Positions 15,528-22,706 of a stretch of DNA of 22,707 nt are shown one piece after another (within the stretch, counting starts at the first letter, position 1; every line of letters begins with the position of its first letter). This stretch comes from an uncultured Candidatus Melainabacteria bacterium. GTDB lineage: Bacteria; Cyanobacteriota; Vampirovibrionia; Gastranaerophilales; Gastranaerophilaceae. The notes below the pieces were generated by a model, which saw only the letters and a program-made list of their open reading frames with translations, did not search any database and was not told the DNA's origin. The DNA lies in contig CAKVJR010000018.1 of assembly GCA_934754855.1 (NCBI GenBank), positions 1 through 22,707 on the forward strand, given 5' to 3'. Made by a program: the position numbers and the translations under genes.

Positions 15528-15986
15528 TTATTCTTCGTTATCCGAGTTATCGACTTCGTCCTCGTCGTCCTCATCATTTGTCGGAATAAATACCGCCGCA
15601 CCGTCGATTTCAAAAGCAAAACTGTATTCATCTGGGTCATAAGTAAATTTAATATAATCATTAACTTCAATTACTGCCCCCAATTCTTCGAGCGGATAGG
15701 CAACATTTTCGTTTTGATGATAATATTTCAAATTAACAATACCTAAACTTGCAGAATCAACGCCAAATTCTTTACCTGAATATTTGTCATAATAAACGCC
15801 GTCACCGTACATTGTAGGAGCGATTGCAAATTCATTGAAAGCACGAAATTCGCCTGAATCTTCGCAAGCCTTGTCCCATAATTCTGTTCCCTGAATTACA
15901 TAACACGGGTCACCTAAAAAATATATCCCCGGTTTGTAAGTGACTGAATATTCTTCTAAAGAAACGATGTTTTCGACATTGTCCAT
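15528..15986 (-). CDS. Unrecognised GDPCYV-motif protein with acidic tail
   Basis: I cannot assign this 152-residue protein to a named family. Its N-terminal third contains TYKPGIYFLGDPCYVIQGTELWDK, with a PG-x-Y-x2-GDPCY core that looks like a conserved family motif. It continues with mixed beta-type sequence (IAPTMYGDGVYYDKYSGKEFGVDSASLGIVNLKYY) and ends in a strongly acidic tail (residues 137-152, mostly D and E). There is no signal peptide or membrane helix. AGAGGA lies seven bases before the ATG at 15986. The gene stands alone, with a strong promoter (TTGACA-17-TATCAT) and its own terminator, which argues for a well-expressed single-gene unit. The acidic tail suggests ion or nucleic-acid-mimic binding, but this is a guess. 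Confidence 0.7.
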   Translation of the reverse strand: MDNVENIVSLEEYSVTYKPGIYFLGDPCYVIQGTELWDKACEDSGEFRAFNEFAIAPTMYGDGVYYDKYSGKEFGVDSASLGIVNLKYYHQNENVAYPLEELGAVIEVNDYIKFTYDPDEYSFAFEIDGAAVFIPTNDEDDEDEVDNSDNEE

Positions 15987-16014
15987 TTTAAATCCTCTTT
16001 ATATCTACAAAGTT

Positions 16015-16043
16015 ATGATAGTTTATTTATCACAGAATGTCAA
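16015..16043 (-). promoter_or_regulatory. Strong promoter of the GDPCYV-motif gene
   Basis: On the minus strand a perfect TTGACA (16038-16043) and TATCAT (16015-16020) are separated by exactly 17 bases, ending about 28 bases upstream of the ATG at 15986. Confidence 0.72.
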
Positions 16044-16087
16044 AAAATAATTTTTAATATTGTAAAATCTTAAATTAGTAACGATAT

Positions 16088-16116
16088 TTGTAATAAACCG
16101 TTTTTTAAATTAAAAT
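16088..16116 (+). promoter_or_regulatory. Promoter for a probable leaderless SGNH mRNA
   Basis: TTGTAA (16088-16093) and TAAAAT (16111-16116) are 17 bases apart. The -10 box ends six bases before the ATG at 16123, so transcription should begin at or next to the start codon. No Shine-Dalgarno is present. Confidence 0.5.
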
Positions 16117-16122
16117 ATTAGT

Positions 16123-17082
16123 ATGAAAAAATTTTTAAAAATAGTCGTAATTAATTTTGCCATTCTTACATTGTTACTTTGTGTAATAGAATTTATTTTA
16201 TTCAGGGCGGCAGTAAATAATTTTGAAAATTTTAATTCAACATATAATCTTGACTCAAATAAATTAAAATATAACCTTAAATTAGTTTCTGTTGAAGATA
16301 CTATGAAGAATGACTTTAGATTTGTAATTAGGAAGCCGATTGGACTTGAATATCACAAAAAACCGATATTTTTGTTCGGTTGTTCATACACTTACGGTCA
16401 GGCGTTAGAAGACAATCAAACTTTTGCATATAAACTTTCGCATTTGACAAAAAGACCTGTTTATAACCGTGCTTTACCAGGTAAAGGTATCCAACACATG
16501 TATTGGCAACTTAATTCACCTTTGTTTTTTAATGAAGTAAAAGTTGTCCCCGAATATATCATTTACGGTTTTTCCTATAATTTGCAGGCAGTAAGGCTTT
16601 ATCAGTATATTTTTCAATTGTTTGACAACGAGTTGTACCTTAGATATTATCCTGATAAATTAGACAAAAACGGCGATTTGATTGAGAAGAAACCTATTTT
16701 ACCGAAGTATTTGAACGGATTATACATAGTAAGATATCTTGAAGAAATACACGTTAAAAAGATTAACACAGACCCGTACATTCCAATGTTTGAAGACTTT
16801 GTTTTCCTGACATTTCATAAAGCAAAAGAAAAAGCATTGAAACATTATCCGAATGTTAAATTTGTCATTTATTGCTTTGATGCTTGTGAAAAAGATATTG
16901 AAGATCACTTAGAACTGTTGAAAAGATTAGAAAATGACGGATTTATAATAGTTAAGCAAACAGAACTTTCAAACGTAAATTTACAGGATATTAAGTATAA
17001 AATCAGCGAAAATGACCCGCACCCGAATGAAAATTATTGGAATGATATAACGCCAAAATTAGCGAAAAAACTTAATTTATAA
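16123..17082 (+). CDS. Membrane-anchored SGNH/GDSL-hydrolase-like protein, copy 1
   Basis: This 319-residue protein starts with an uncleaved signal anchor (about 5-28) and is otherwise predicted to lie outside the membrane. FLFGCSYTYGQAL (83-95) corresponds to SGNH block I with nucleophile Ser88, YNRALPGKGIQHM (114-126) to block II with its glycine, and ENDPHPNENYW (from about 296) to block V with Asp298 and His300. SGNH proteins remove or add acyl groups on glycans, lipids and peptidoglycan. A paralogue lies at 20628-21581 with the same architecture, and remains of a third copy lie at 17355-17532. The gene has its own promoter and terminator. With a polysaccharide locus in the same window, an esterase acting on surface glycan is plausible, but the substrate is unknown. 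Confidence 0.75.
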   Translation: MKKFLKIVVINFAILTLLLCVIEFILFRAAVNNFENFNSTYNLDSNKLKYNLKLVSVEDTMKNDFRFVIRKPIGLEYHKKPIFLFGCSYTYGQALEDNQTFAYKLSHLTKRPVYNRALPGKGIQHMYWQLNSPLFFNEVKVVPEYIIYGFSYNLQAVRLYQYIFQLFDNELYLRYYPDKLDKNGDLIEKKPILPKYLNGLYIVRYLEEIHVKKINTDPYIPMFEDFVFLTFHKAKEKALKHYPNVKFVIYCFDACEKDIEDHLELLKRLENDGFIIVKQTELSNVNLQDIKYKISENDPHPNENYWNDITPKLAKKLNL

Positions 17083-17087
17083 AATTT

Positions 17088-17112
17088 ATGCCCGATAAAC
17101 TCGGGCATTTTT
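17088..17112 (+). terminator. Rho-independent terminator after SGNH copy 1
   Basis: ATGCCCGA (17088-17095) pairs perfectly with TCGGGCAT (17101-17108) around TAAAC and is followed by a T run to 17112. It lies 6 bases after the SGNH stop and 2 bases from the rubredoxin stop on the other strand, so it probably works in both directions. Confidence 0.88.
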
Positions 17113-17113
17113 G

Positions 17114-17251
17114 TTATTGCTTAACGAACATATCTTTGCCGACTCCGCAAACGGGACATTCAAAATCATCAGGCAAATCTTCAAATTTTACATTATCGTT
17201 TTCGGCAGGAATATATTTCCAACCGCAAGCCGTGCATACGTAATTTTCCAT
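17114..17251 (-). CDS. Rubredoxin
   Basis: This 45-residue protein, MENYVCTACGWKYIPAENDN and onward, has the two rubredoxin knuckles: CTACGWKY (Cys6 and Cys9) and CPVCGVGKDMF (Cys34 and Cys37 by count), which bind one iron. The length is at the short end for the family (usually about 52). Rubredoxins carry electrons in anaerobes, typically to oxygen- or peroxide-detoxifying enzymes such as rubrerythrin or flavodiiron proteins, none of which is nearby. AAAGGAG lies six bases before the ATG, an excellent ribosome site. The gene sits between SGNH copy 1 and the SGNH remnant, on the opposite strand to both, and has its own candidate promoter. Confidence 0.93.
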   Translation of the reverse strand: MENYVCTACGWKYIPAENDNVKFEDLPDDFECPVCGVGKDMFVKQ

Positions 17252-17283
17252 ATTTTTCTCCTTTCGTGAATAATTTATCAAAA

Positions 17284-17314
17284 TTTACAACCAAAATTAT
17301 CCGACACTTGTCAA
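17284..17314 (-). promoter_or_regulatory. Candidate rubredoxin promoter
   Basis: On the minus strand a perfect TTGACA (17309-17314) is followed after 19 bases by TGTAAA (17284-17289), about 32 bases upstream of the rubredoxin ATG. The long spacer and imperfect -10 make it uncertain. Confidence 0.35.
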
Positions 17315-17342
17315 TTTTTGTGTTGAATATAAGAATTTGATT

Positions 17343-17348
17343 TATAAT
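17343..17348 (+). promoter_or_regulatory. -10 box ahead of the SGNH remnant
   Basis: TATAAT ends six bases before the ATG at 17355, the same spacing seen at the two intact SGNH genes. No convincing -35 is seen at 17 bases. Confidence 0.4.
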
Positions 17349-17354
17349 AAAAAT

Positions 17355-17532
17355 ATGAAATGGTTTCCATAAACACTGTTATTTAATATATTATTTTTAG
17401 TGGTATTGCTTGCAATATTTGAATGTGTTACAGATAGATAAAGTTTTCTACGATTTACTCCAAACAGATTTGAAAAAAACTGTCGGTCTGAATTATACTA
17501 AATAGCCCATATTAATCTTCAGTTGCTCATGC
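17355..17532 (+). pseudogene. Decayed N-terminal remnant of a third SGNH paralogue
   Basis: The ATG at 17355 opens MKWFP, then a stop at 17370-17372, then TLLFNILFLVVLLAIFECVTDR, which resembles the signal anchor of SGNH copy 1 (INFAILTLLLCVIEFILFR). After a +1 shift around 17437-17441 the frame reads DKVFYDLLQTDLKKTVGLNYTK, stop, PILIFSCSC. This aligns with copy 1 residues 63-88 (DFRFVIRKPIGLEYHKKPIFLFGCS): G-L-x-Y-x-K-x-P-I-x-x-F-x-C-S is kept, including the nucleophile region. The sequence then departs from the family and runs into the ridA terminator. Two in-frame stops and one frameshift, together with the missing remainder, make it a pseudogene. It explains most of the 351-base gap between rubredoxin and ridA. 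Confidence 0.72.
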
Positions 17533-17549
17533 AAAAATATTGAAATTAT

Positions 17550-17583
17550 AAAAAACTCCGACTGCATAATGCAAATCGGAGTT
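17550..17583 (-). terminator. Rho-independent terminator of the ilvA-ridA transcript
   Basis: AACTCCGA (17554-17561) pairs with TCGGAGTT (17576-17583); an inner TGCA/TGCA stem (17563-17566 and 17570-17573) extends the hairpin. On the minus strand six T follow (A-run 17550-17555). It lies 20 bases after the ridA stop. Confidence 0.87.
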
Positions 17584-17602
17584 AATTTAAAAATTTTTCA
17601 GT

Positions 17603-17974
17603 TTATTTTACAGCAATAACTTCAATTTCAGCGAGTGCATTTTTCGGAAGTTGTTTTGCTGCAACGCAAGAACGAGCGGGTTTTGAAACAAAATATTTTT
17701 CATATATTCCGTTAAATGTAACAAAATCAGCCATATCAGCCAAGAAACAAGTCGTCTTGACAACATTTTCAAAACCTAACCCTGCCGCTGTCAAAACCGA
17801 TTCAACATTTTTACAAATTCGCTCTGTTTGAGCAACAATGTCGCCCTCAACCATTTTTTGAGTTTCAGGGTCAATTGCAATTTGTCCCGAAGCATACAAT
17901 GTGCCGTTAACAACAATCGCCTGTGAATACGGTCCGACCGCTTGCGGAGCGTTATTTGTTGAAATAATTTCCAT
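17603..17974 (-). CDS. ridA: RidA family enamine/imine deaminase
   Basis: This 123-residue protein hydrolyses reactive 2-aminoacrylate and 2-aminocrotonate released by PLP enzymes such as threonine/serine dehydratase, giving 2-ketoacids. Family marks are NNAPQAVGPYSQAIVVNGTLYASGQIAIDP (residues 7-36), NVESVLTAAGL, the substrate-binding Arg101 in PARSCVAA, and Glu116 in ALAEIEVIAV, matching the Arg-Glu pair of active RidA/TdcF rather than inactive YjgF relatives. Members are trimers in the cytoplasm. The ATG lies 3 bases after the ilvA stop, and its ribosome site (AAGGAT) is within the last ilvA codons, so the two genes are co-translated. The context supports protection against intermediates made by IlvA. 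Confidence 0.95.
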   Translation of the reverse strand: MEIISTNNAPQAVGPYSQAIVVNGTLYASGQIAIDPETQKMVEGDIVAQTERICKNVESVLTAAGLGFENVVKTTCFLADMADFVTFNGIYEKYFVSKPARSCVAAKQLPKNALAEIEVIAVK

Positions 17975-17977
17975 AAT

Positions 17978-19177
17978 TTATCCTTTTATAATGTTATAAC
18001 CTTTGTTTTCGAGTGTTTTTTTGATTTCTGCAAGATGCTCGTGATTTCTTGTTTCCATTGAAACCTTGAGGTAGCAGCCGTTGATATCGGTATTTTTGCC
18101 GCCAGGATTGTGGTGAACTCGAACAACATTTGCCCCTAAATCAGCAATTGTTGTTGCAACTTCTTTCAACTGACCGGGTTTATCCAAAAGTTCAATTGTG
18201 AGTTCAGACAATCTTCCTGATGTCATAAGACCTCTGTTAATGACCCTTGAAAGGATTGTAACATCGATGTTACCGCCTGATACAACGCAAGCGATATTTT
18301 GATTTGCAATCGGTAATTTATTAAACATTGCCGCCGCAACAGAAACAGCACCTGCCCCCTCAGAAATAAGTTTTTGTTGTTCAATTAACGTCAAAATTGC
18401 CGTCGCAATTTCGTCTTCCGAAACAGTTACGATATCATCAACATATTTTTCGCAAAGGTCAAACGTCAAACTTCCGGGGGTTTTAACCGCAATACCGTCA
18501 GCAACAGTCGAAACTTTGTCCAAAGTATGCAATTCGTGTAATTCCATTGCATTAACCATACTCGGAGCACCTTGTGCCTGAACGCCATAAACTTTACATC
18601 TCGGGTTGATATTTTTAATACAAGCCGCAACGCCTGAAATCAAGCCGCCGCCGCCAATCGGAACAATGACCGCATCAAGTTCGGGAAGTTGTCTTAAAAG
18701 TTCAAGCCCAATCGTTCCCTGACCTGCAATAACCAATTCATCATCAAACGGGTGAACAAATACCGCACCTGTTTCTTTGTAGTACTTAACGGCCGCCTCG
18801 TAAGCATCATCGTAAACGCCGTCAATCAACTTAACTTCCGCACCGTAACTCTTTGTCGCTTCGATTTTTGACAACGGAGCAATGCTCGGAATAAAAATTG
18901 TCGATTTAATGTTATTTTTTTGTGCAGAAACTGCAACGCCCTGTGCATGATTTCCTGCCGAGCAAGCAACTACGCCCTTTTCACGCTCTTCTTGAGAAAG
19001 TTGTGAGATTTTATAAAAAGCACCTCTAATCTTGAAAGAGCCTGTAACTTGCAAGTTTTCGCATTTTAAATAAATATTTGCATTCGGCGCAATGTTAGGA
19101 GCCTGAATTAAATCCGTAACTCTTATGTTACCGTTCAAAACCCTTGCTGCATCGTGTATTCGTTCTATTAATGTCAT
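17978..19177 (-). CDS. ilvA: Threonine ammonia-lyase (threonine dehydratase) with C-terminal ACT domain
   Basis: This 399-residue PLP enzyme deaminates threonine to 2-oxobutanoate, the first step to isoleucine. The PLP lysine lies in GSFKIRGAFYK (about residues 47-57), the cofactor phosphate loop is PIGGGGLISG (about 174-183), and SAGNHAQGVA (about 75-84) completes the fold type II signature. The last 80 residues (LSELTIELLDKPGQLKEVATTIADLGANVVRVHHN) are a single ACT domain. The length and single ACT domain fit the short TdcB-like/ilvA form, seen in Firmicutes and elsewhere. The ATG at 19177 follows AGAGGA and is preferred over a TTG at 19192. A strong promoter lies upstream, and ridA follows in the same transcript. 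No leader peptide or T-box is evident. Confidence 0.94.
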   Translation of the reverse strand: MTLIERIHDAARVLNGNIRVTDLIQAPNIAPNANIYLKCENLQVTGSFKIRGAFYKISQLSQEEREKGVVACSAGNHAQGVAVSAQKNNIKSTIFIPSIAPLSKIEATKSYGAEVKLIDGVYDDAYEAAVKYYKETGAVFVHPFDDELVIAGQGTIGLELLRQLPELDAVIVPIGGGGLISGVAACIKNINPRCKVYGVQAQGAPSMVNAMELHELHTLDKVSTVADGIAVKTPGSLTFDLCEKYVDDIVTVSEDEIATAILTLIEQQKLISEGAGAVSVAAAMFNKLPIANQNIACVVSGGNIDVTILSRVINRGLMTSGRLSELTIELLDKPGQLKEVATTIADLGANVVRVHHNPGGKNTDINGCYLKVSMETRNHEHLAEIKKTLENKGYNIIKG

Positions 19178-19196
19178 AAATCCTCTTTTCAAAAAA

Positions 19197-19225
19197 ATTA
19201 TATCACATCAAAAATTTTAGTTCAA
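19197..19225 (-). promoter_or_regulatory. Promoter of ilvA-ridA
   Basis: On the minus strand TTGAAC (19220-19225) and TGATATAAT (extended -10, TATAAT at 19197-19202) are separated by 17 bases. The -10 ends about 19 bases before the ilvA ATG, leaving a very short leader containing AGAGGA. Confidence 0.65.
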
Positions 19226-19230
19226 AACCG

Positions 19231-20556
19231 TTATGAATATTCTTTTTTCAAAACACTCATTCGTCTTAAAACAAAAATCAATTCTATGACAAAAATCATT
19301 GTTGCCGCAACCAAAAGCCCAATCCAAAAACCCTCAAGCGGGATTGAATGTGCATAAGCAAGATAAAAACCAATCGGCAAACCGAAAAACCAATATCCCG
19401 AAAATACTGATACCGTAACCTGTTTTGTCATTTTTAAGCCTTTTAACACACCACCAAGGGCGATTTGCAATCCATCGACAATTTCATAAAATACAAACAG
19501 TGAAACAACAGGCAATGCTACGTTATAAAGTTCTTTGTCATGAGTAAATATTCCTATAAATGTATCGGGCATAATCGCAAAAAGTACGGACATTACAAGC
19601 ATAAAAGCAAAGCACATGAAAATTCCGACTCTTGAGAAATTTTTAATTTCATTGAAATTTCTCGCTCCGTTGAAAAATCCTACCTTGATTGCAATAGCAG
19701 AAGAAATTGCAAGAGGAATCATAAACGCAGCGTCAACAAGCGTAATCAAGATATTATGAGCCGCCGCAAGAAGTGCCGATTGTCGGCCGAGTGCCATTGT
19801 GACAATATTAAAGCCCAAAAATTCGACCAAAAATCCGACCCCTATCGGAAATCCAACTTTCATCAAACTCTTAACATATTCTTTGTCATAAACCTGTTTG
19901 CTGTGGCTTGATTTTTTAATGATATTCCACGTATAAAGCACCATTGCAAGTCCGATAACCATTCTGACAATTAACGTAGCAACTGATAGACCCAAAACAC
20001 CCATTGCGGGAATAATTCCCCAGCCGAAAACGAAAATCCAATTCAAAATCAAATTTAACAAAACCGATGCAATAAGCAGATAGTTCGGGAAATTTACAAT
20101 TTCATGGGCAAGCAAAAACTCCTTAATCCCTTGAAACAAGTACATTCCAAAGACCGAGAAAGATGTTACGTACATATAAATTTGAATATCTTTAACAAGT
20201 TCTTCTTGAAAGCCGAAATGCGGTATAAAATAAGTTATTCCTACCAAAAGTATCCACGTAATAAATGCCAAAACCTGCGACAAAATTACCCCTGATGAAA
20301 AATACTTTTTCGTGTGCATTTTTGCCCCTCGGTTGTTTGATAAAACAATCGAAATTGCAATCAAAAAGCCAATTCCGAGGAAAGAAACAGTAAAAAATAT
20401 CGAGTTTGCAATTGCAATTGCCGCCAAAGCGTCAACGGAATATTTTGCCGCAACAAAAACATCTACAGCCCCTGTCAATGTATGTCCCAAATTTCCGACA
20501 ATAATCGGTGCTGCAATTGTGCAAATTTCAAAAAAGTATTTTTTAAACTTTTCCAT
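19231..20556 (-). CDS. MATE family efflux transporter
   Basis: This 441-residue, 12-helix protein matches the multidrug and toxic compound extrusion family: the start MEKFKKYFFEICTIAAPIIVGNLGHTLTGAVDVFVAAKYSVDALAAIAIANSIFF covers the first two helices, with a conserved APIIVGN and D-x-FV-x-A pattern. The two halves are pseudo-repeats (KVGFPIGVGFLVEFLGFNIVTMALGR in the second). Members expel cationic drugs or metabolites using Na+ or H+ gradients. The ATG at 20556 is preferred over a TTG at 20568; neither has a good Shine-Dalgarno. An extended -10 lies upstream. There is no terminator between its stop and ilvA, so read-through into ilvA is possible. The substrate is not predictable from sequence. 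Confidence 0.92.
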   Translation of the reverse strand: MEKFKKYFFEICTIAAPIIVGNLGHTLTGAVDVFVAAKYSVDALAAIAIANSIFFTVSFLGIGFLIAISIVLSNNRGAKMHTKKYFSSGVILSQVLAFITWILLVGITYFIPHFGFQEELVKDIQIYMYVTSFSVFGMYLFQGIKEFLLAHEIVNFPNYLLIASVLLNLILNWIFVFGWGIIPAMGVLGLSVATLIVRMVIGLAMVLYTWNIIKKSSHSKQVYDKEYVKSLMKVGFPIGVGFLVEFLGFNIVTMALGRQSALLAAAHNILITLVDAAFMIPLAISSAIAIKVGFFNGARNFNEIKNFSRVGIFMCFAFMLVMSVLFAIMPDTFIGIFTHDKELYNVALPVVSLFVFYEIVDGLQIALGGVLKGLKMTKQVTVSVFSGYWFFGLPIGFYLAYAHSIPLEGFWIGLLVAATMIFVIELIFVLRRMSVLKKEYS

Positions 20557-20585
20557 AACAAAAACCAAAAAACTTTGTATTAAAA

Positions 20586-20594
20586 ATCATACCA
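20586..20594 (-). promoter_or_regulatory. Extended -10 promoter of the MATE gene
   Basis: On the minus strand TGGTATGAT (TG-n-TATGAT) lies about 30 bases upstream of the ATG at 20556. The same TGGTATGAT string precedes SGNH copy 2. Confidence 0.5.
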
Positions 20595-20627
20595 CAAATT
20601 TTGATAAAAAATCACAAATTACCCTGA

Positions 20628-21581
20628 TTATAATGTATAACCGTAATTCTTTTTCAAATATTCGATTAATTTAGGAACAATAGCGTCCCACGCTTTATCA
20701 TTTGGGTGTCCGTCATTTTCATTTAAAGAATATCGAATATCTTTATCCTTAAACGGAACCAAGTCGTTTCTTTCAATAACAATGTATCCGATTTTTTCCA
20801 AATCCTCTTGTATTTGCTCAAAATAGAACGTATCGTCATCATAATACACCAATATTATAAATTTCACGTTTTTCCAATGTTTATCAACCGCTTTTTTTGC
20901 CTCAATAAAATGTTGTTTCAAAAACAATCTTGAATAGTCGTTAGCAATGTCAAATGGTTTGATATCAATAATTCGGGCTACAAAATTAAATCTGTCATAA
21001 AACAGAGGATATTTTCTGTGTTTAAAATAATAATTCCCGTTTTTATCCTTTTTCATTGAATAATGAGCCCCGTAATACTGCGGGATTGAAAACATACAAG
21101 GCTGATACAGACGTCTTATATGGTCAGGAATGTAGGTATAAATAATGTATTCCGGCTCGGGAACGATTTTGTAAAAATCTTCATCTTGCAATTGATAAAG
21201 CATCTGATTAACGCTATATCCCGAATATGATCTGTCATATATCGGTCTTGAGCAATATTTTGCCAAAACTCTGTGAAGAGTTTTTTCTTTTGGAATTTGA
21301 TGTCCAAACGTAAACGAACCACCGAATAAAAGAACAGATCCCTCTTTGCTTTCTCTATGCTGAACAGGATTTATACAGTCGCTCGGAGGAAAAATTATAT
21401 TCTTCCTGTACGCCTCAGGTGAGGTATCTCTCGTAATGAATTGCACGTATTTTTTAACAATATAACTGTTCCCTGCGTTAATATATTCAATCGCTTCTTG
21501 TCTGAAAACGTAAAAATCCGACAGAAAAAAAACAATTAAAAACGTTATGACAAAAACCAATACGAATACAAATTTTTTCAT
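20628..21581 (-). CDS. Membrane-anchored SGNH/GDSL-hydrolase-like protein, copy 2
   Basis: This 317-residue paralogue of the protein at 16123-17082 has a signal anchor (about 4-26), block I LLFGGSFTFGHQI (84-96, Ser89), block II YDRSYSGYSVNQM, and block V NENDGHPNDKAW (287-298, Asp290 and His292). Both proteins also share PEYIIY and a NVKF[VI]I strand. The ATG at 21581 aligns with the start of copy 1, so the upstream TTG at 21602 is rejected. A promoter ends 6 bases before the ATG. The radical SAM gene ends 28 bases upstream on the same strand, so it may also be read from that transcript. An acyl-ester hydrolase or transferase acting outside the membrane is likely; the substrate is unknown. 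Confidence 0.75.
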   Translation of the reverse strand: MKKFVFVLVFVITFLIVFFLSDFYVFRQEAIEYINAGNSYIVKKYVQFITRDTSPEAYRKNIIFPPSDCINPVQHRESKEGSVLLFGGSFTFGHQIPKEKTLHRVLAKYCSRPIYDRSYSGYSVNQMLYQLQDEDFYKIVPEPEYIIYTYIPDHIRRLYQPCMFSIPQYYGAHYSMKKDKNGNYYFKHRKYPLFYDRFNFVARIIDIKPFDIANDYSRLFLKQHFIEAKKAVDKHWKNVKFIILVYYDDDTFYFEQIQEDLEKIGYIVIERNDLVPFKDKDIRYSLNENDGHPNDKAWDAIVPKLIEYLKKNYGYTL

Positions 21582-21587
21582 AAAAAA

Positions 21588-21616
21588 ATCATACCATATC
21601 AAAATAAATCTAACAA
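21588..21616 (-). promoter_or_regulatory. Promoter for a probable leaderless SGNH copy 2 mRNA
   Basis: On the minus strand TTGTTA (21611-21616) and TATGAT (21588-21593, preceded by TGG) are 17 bases apart. The -10 ends 6 bases before the ATG at 21581. The -35 overlaps the stop codon of the upstream radical SAM gene. Confidence 0.55.
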
Positions 21617-22632
21617 TTTTTTAATGACGGATAGCGGAACGGGTAAAAGTCGAACTTCGGAAAATCCTTTTCATTATTCACAAAATGGAGTGCGGAATTA
21701 TAAAAAATAAGGTTCATTCCCAATTCATCGGCACGTTTGCGGATAAAATCAAAAACCTCTCTTGCATGTTTCGGGAAAGCCTTATGTTTTCTCTGCAAAT
21801 TAAACCATTCATACTCAAACTCGACCGCAACAGACTTGAGTCCGATTTTTTCGCACGTTTCGAGCCATTTTGTTGCCTCATCAATATTATCATTAATTTT
21901 TGGCATCATAATGTATTTCGATGTGACAAGCGGTTTTTCGGGATTTTGAAAAGATGCGTATTTCCTCAAATTTTCAATAACTTTGTCATAACTATCGATA
22001 TTTTTTATTTTTCGATAAACTTCTCTCGACCCTGAATCAACAGAAACAACGACAGACACGACGCCCGCCTTAATTCCTCTTTCGATTGCATCAGAATATT
22101 TTATGCCTGAAGAGTGAATTATTACCTCAGGAACCTGTTTTTCCACAAAAAAATCAAGCAATTCATCAAATTCTTCAAGAATAGTCGGCTCTCCGCCCGC
22201 AAAATTAATATATCCGCCCGTCTTAAACAGATTTTTCTCAAACATATCCTTTATCACGGGCAAAACATTATAATATCTGTTTTTATTGCAGTTTTCCTTG
22301 TCATAATCCGTAAAACAGTATATACAGCCGCAATTGCAGTGAGTCCAATGGTTAAAGTGTATAAAATTGATATAATTTTCATCTTCTGACCATTCGTCCT
22401 CATGCAAATAAAAACAGCCCTTACATTTGGGGTTAACTTTGCCTTGTTTGTTTTCTTCTATAAATTTTTTCTTTAACTCAAAAAACTTATCCCAATCCAA
22501 AAGTTCGCCGTTGTAAGGATTTTTGACAAAAAGATTGCCACCGCCCGCATGCGATCTCATACAACACATTTCCATGTGGGTAGTTTCAAAAGTTATTCCG
22601 TGAGTTATCCAGTTACAACTTTTAAATCTCAT
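21610..22632 (-). CDS. Radical SAM protein with extra N-terminal cysteines
   Basis: This 340-residue protein carries the radical SAM cluster motif CNCGCIYC (C-x3-C-x2-C, around residue 104), followed by the GGE motif in YINFAGGEPTILEEFDELL. Such enzymes reduce SAM to a 5'-deoxyadenosyl radical. Before the core lie further cysteines: SCNW, MCCMRSHAGGG and KCKGCFYLHEDEW, which might hold an auxiliary cluster or zinc, giving an N-terminal module of unknown function. It ends DFPKFDFYPFRYPSLKNC. The ATG at 22632 is chosen; a GTG at 22647 overlaps the preceding stop (TAGTG) and is a real alternative. The last 19 residues of a homologous upstream gene are in the window, so this is a tandem pair. SGNH copy 2 follows. 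The substrate is unknown. Confidence 0.85.
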   Translation of the reverse strand: MRFKSCNWITHGITFETTHMEMCCMRSHAGGGNLFVKNPYNGELLDWDKFFELKKKFIEENKQGKVNPKCKGCFYLHEDEWSEDENYINFIHFNHWTHCNCGCIYCFTDYDKENCNKNRYYNVLPVIKDMFEKNLFKTGGYINFAGGEPTILEEFDELLDFFVEKQVPEVIIHSSGIKYSDAIERGIKAGVVSVVVSVDSGSREVYRKIKNIDSYDKVIENLRKYASFQNPEKPLVTSKYIMMPKINDNIDEATKWLETCEKIGLKSVAVEFEYEWFNLQRKHKAFPKHAREVFDFIRKRADELGMNLIFYNSALHFVNNEKDFPKFDFYPFRYPSLKNC

Positions 22633-22646
22633 TGAAAAAATCCGCA

Positions 22647-22706
22647 CTAATCATATTTGCCCAATGACGGATATTCATAGGGAATGAAGTCGTAATTCGG
22701 GAAATC
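22647..22706 (-). CDS. C-terminal end of a second radical SAM paralogue (rest outside window)
   Basis: The last 19 codons read DFPNYDFIPYEYPSLGKYD, then TAG. This closely matches the C-terminus of the neighbouring radical SAM protein (DFPKFDFYPFRYPSLKNC), so the upstream gene is its tandem paralogue. The stop overlaps a possible GTG start of that neighbour. Only this tail can be seen. Confidence 0.7.
   Translation of the reverse strand, partial: DFPNYDFIPYEYPSLGKYD

Noticed and set aside
20312..20674. A 120-codon plus-strand frame across the MATE start region
   Set aside because: It mirrors the MATE gene on the opposite strand and covers its promoter; the MATE frame has firm family support.
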